This document shows, in pieces, positions 62,497-64,000 of a stretch of 64,000 bases of DNA. The notes beneath the pieces are model-generated. The model did no database searches, had not been told where the DNA came from, and saw only the letters and a list, made by a program, of their open reading frames with translations. Source of the DNA: Chondrinema litorale (lineage in GTDB: Bacteria > Bacteroidota > Bacteroidia > Cytophagales > Flammeovirgaceae). The position numbers were made by a program, and so were the translations under genes. Numbering within the stretch: position 1 is the stretch's first letter; each line of letters begins with the position of its first letter. Where the stretch lies: positions 2,283,421 through 2,347,420 of the forward strand of contig NZ_CP111043.1 in NCBI RefSeq assembly GCF_026250525.1, given 5' to 3'.

Positions 62497-63195
62497 ATGG
62501 CAGATATTTTAAAAGTAGAAAATTTAACAAAAACTTATAAAAGTAGCCACGGTTTTCTTACAGTACTCGATTCGGTAAATTTTAGTATAGAAGAAGGTTC
62601 AACTTTTTCTATTGTTGGTCCATCTGGCAGTGGTAAAACAACCCTACTGGGATTATGTGCAGGTTTAGATAGAGCAACATCTGGATCTGTGACACTCAAT
62701 AAGATTTTATTGGACGACCTAAGTGAAGACGACAGGGCATATGTACGCAACCAGCATGTAGGTTTTATTTTTCAGAATTTTCAGTTAATTCCCACACTTA
62801 CAGCTCTCGAAAATGTAATGGTTCCTCTAGAATTAAGAGGTGAAAAAAATATCAAAAAAAAATCGATGGACTTGCTAGATAAAGTTGGTCTTGCAGATCG
62901 TTTCGATCATTATCCTACACAACTTTCGGGTGGAGAACAACAAAGAGTTTCTTTGGCAAGGGCATTTTCTAATGATCCTAAAATTTTATTTGCTGATGAA
63001 CCAACAGGAAACTTGGATACAGAAACTGGCGAAAAAGTTGAAAAACTTATTTTTGATTTGAATAAAGAACTAGGAACAACCTTAGTATTGGTTACTCACG
63101 ACCTCGAACTGGCTTCAAAAACACAACGCATTATTAGAATTAAAGGAGGAAAACTTGTTTCAGATACTGCTGTAGCCCAAAGCAGTGCAGAATAA
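62497..63195 (+). CDS. YbbA/LolD-type ABC transporter ATP-binding protein
   Basis: This 232-residue ABC ATPase has Walker A GPSGSGKTT (about residues 41-49), the Q-loop, signature LSGGEQQRVSLARAF (about 143), Walker B ILFADEPTGNLD (about 165) and the H-loop LVTHDLE. It belongs to the MacB/LolD/YbbA class that partners FtsX-like permeases. The permease gene follows 27 bp later. In Escherichia coli a TesA-type esterase gene is divergent from ybbA-ybbP, the same arrangement as here. The transported substrate is not known. Confidence 0.94.
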   Translation: MADILKVENLTKTYKSSHGFLTVLDSVNFSIEEGSTFSIVGPSGSGKTTLLGLCAGLDRATSGSVTLNKILLDDLSEDDRAYVRNQHVGFIFQNFQLIPTLTALENVMVPLELRGEKNIKKKSMDLLDKVGLADRFDHYPTQLSGGEQQRVSLARAFSNDPKILFADEPTGNLDTETGEKVEKLIFDLNKELGTTLVLVTHDLELASKTQRIIRIKGGKLVSDTAVAQSSAE

Positions 63196-63222
63196 TTTTT
63201 ACTCTATTAACCTACACTCATC

Positions 63223-64000
63223 TTGAAAAAAGAAGATAATAAATACAGACTGAATTGGCTGCTGTTAATGGCATGGCGCGATAGCAGAAAAAGCAGAGGC
63301 AAACTCATGCTTTTTATTTCGTCCATTACTTTAGGTATTGCAGCACTTGTTGCCATAAATTCTTTCAGAGATAATTTGCTAGCAGAAATAGATAATCAAG
63401 CAAAAAGTTTGATAGGGGCTGATATTGCTGTTTATAATCGTTCAGAAATTAGCGACACAGCCTTTACTTATTTTGATACAATGAGTGTAGCAGCTGCCAA
63501 AGAAACCAGATTTGCTTCGATGTGTTATTTTCCAAAAAATGAAGGTACACGTTTGGTGCAAATAAAAGCTTTAGAAGGTGATTTCCCTTTCTATGGAAAT
63601 TTCGAAACAGAACCAATTGAAGCGGCAGATAACTTTCGTTCAGGTAAAAATGCGCTTGTAGATAATACGCTGCTTATTCAATACAATGCACAACCAGGTG
63701 ATTCTATCAAAATCGGTAACATAAATTTTCTTATTCAAGGTAGGTTGCTAAAAGCTCCCGGGCAAATTGGATTGAGTTCTACCATCGCACCAACAGTTTA
63801 TATTCCTGCTCAATACCTTGATGCGACCGGATTGATTAAAAAAGGTAGTAGAATTAATTATTCTTTCTATTACAAATTAAGAGATGGACTAAATGCGGAT
63901 CAGGTTATTGAAGACGCCAAACCTTTACTAAAACAAGAATCTCTTAGAGCAGACTCAGTAAACGAAAGAAAAGAGCAAGTAGGCGAGACCTTTTCAGATT
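63223..64000 (+). CDS. YbbP-like FtsX-family ABC permease (5' part, runs off the window)
   Basis: The frame opens at a TTG at 63223 and stays open to the window end (259 complete codons), so only the N-terminal third is seen. It starts with a short cytoplasmic region (YRLNWLLLMAWRDSRKSRG), then a transmembrane helix (LMLFISSITLGIAALVAI at about residues 28-45) followed by a periplasmic MacB-PCD-like domain with ALEGDFPFYG and RLLKAPGQIGL. This is the standard layout of large FtsX-like YbbP permeases. It is the partner of the YbbA-like ATPase encoded 27 bp upstream. The ATG later in the frame would remove the pre-helix segment, so TTG is preferred. Confidence 0.88.
   Translation, partial: MKKEDNKYRLNWLLLMAWRDSRKSRGKLMLFISSITLGIAALVAINSFRDNLLAEIDNQAKSLIGADIAVYNRSEISDTAFTYFDTMSVAAAKETRFASMCYFPKNEGTRLVQIKALEGDFPFYGNFETEPIEAADNFRSGKNALVDNTLLIQYNAQPGDSIKIGNINFLIQGRLLKAPGQIGLSSTIAPTVYIPAQYLDATGLIKKGSRINYSFYYKLRDGLNADQVIEDAKPLLKQESLRADSVNERKEQVGETFSD

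Overview
The window is a low-GC stretch of chromosome from a Bacteroidota bacterium, most likely of the order Cytophagales. The evidence is the combination of a type IX secretion (T9SS) C-terminal sorting domain, the families DUF5687, DUF2911, DUF5916 and DUF5675, a TPR–PD40–OmpA envelope protein, a SAM hydroxide adenosyltransferase, TAnnTTTG-type -7 promoter elements, a general lack of Shine-Dalgarno sequences, and a tRNA gene without encoded CCA. The species cannot be named from the sequence alone.

Layout. 0.1-5.8 kb holds an M20 amidohydrolase, a CorA channel, and a co-directional run of YceI, a formylglycine-enzyme-like (SUMF1-fold) secreted protein and a Tat-type Gfo/Idh/MocA oxidoreductase that ends in a clear terminator. 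6.0-7.4 kb is an IS5/IS1182-like transposase. 7.5-16.1 kb has a membrane VWA protein, a DUF885 protein with an altered metal motif, a SAM hydroxide adenosyltransferase, a DUF2911 protein and a PIG-L deacetylase. 16.1-29.8 kb is a single 13.7-kb gene for a 4554-residue secreted mosaic surface protein. 30.1-33.9 kb has an NlpC/P60 peptidase, a DUF892 ferritin-like protein, a histidine kinase/response regulator pair and tRNA-Arg(ACG).

34.0-39.2 kb holds a small charged 54-residue ORF, a LysM protein, about 1 kb of apparently decayed DNA, and a complete IS701-like element with 13-bp inverted repeats and a 5-bp target duplication. That element sits between a Ser-rich membrane protein gene and its probable terminator. 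39.3-42.3 kb has a duplicated DUF350 membrane protein that converges on a PorE-like OmpA protein. 42.6-46.8 kb is an apparent unit of ECF sigma factor, four-TM protein, DUF5687 ABC permease, ABC ATPase and DUF3267 membrane metallopeptidase-like protein. 47.0-51.0 kb has a Kelch lipoprotein/beta-barrel pair, converging on a sigma factor–anti-sigma–gmk operon.

51.2-55.6 kb has a metallophosphoesterase and leuCDB for leucine synthesis. 55.6-60.4 kb has an MFS transporter, a DUF5916/CBM9 outer-membrane protein and a DUF5675-SH3 protein. 60.4-64.0 kb has a FAD oxidoreductase and a TesA-like SGNH esterase, divergent from a YbbA-like ABC ATPase and a YbbP-like permease that runs off the window end. 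The region reads mainly as ordinary core and envelope genes plus two insertion sequences. The most unusual items are the giant mosaic adhesin, the sigma-linked ABC/DUF3267 unit, the DUF885 motif change and the small 54-residue gene. No CRISPR array, rRNA, prophage or recognisable defence system was seen.
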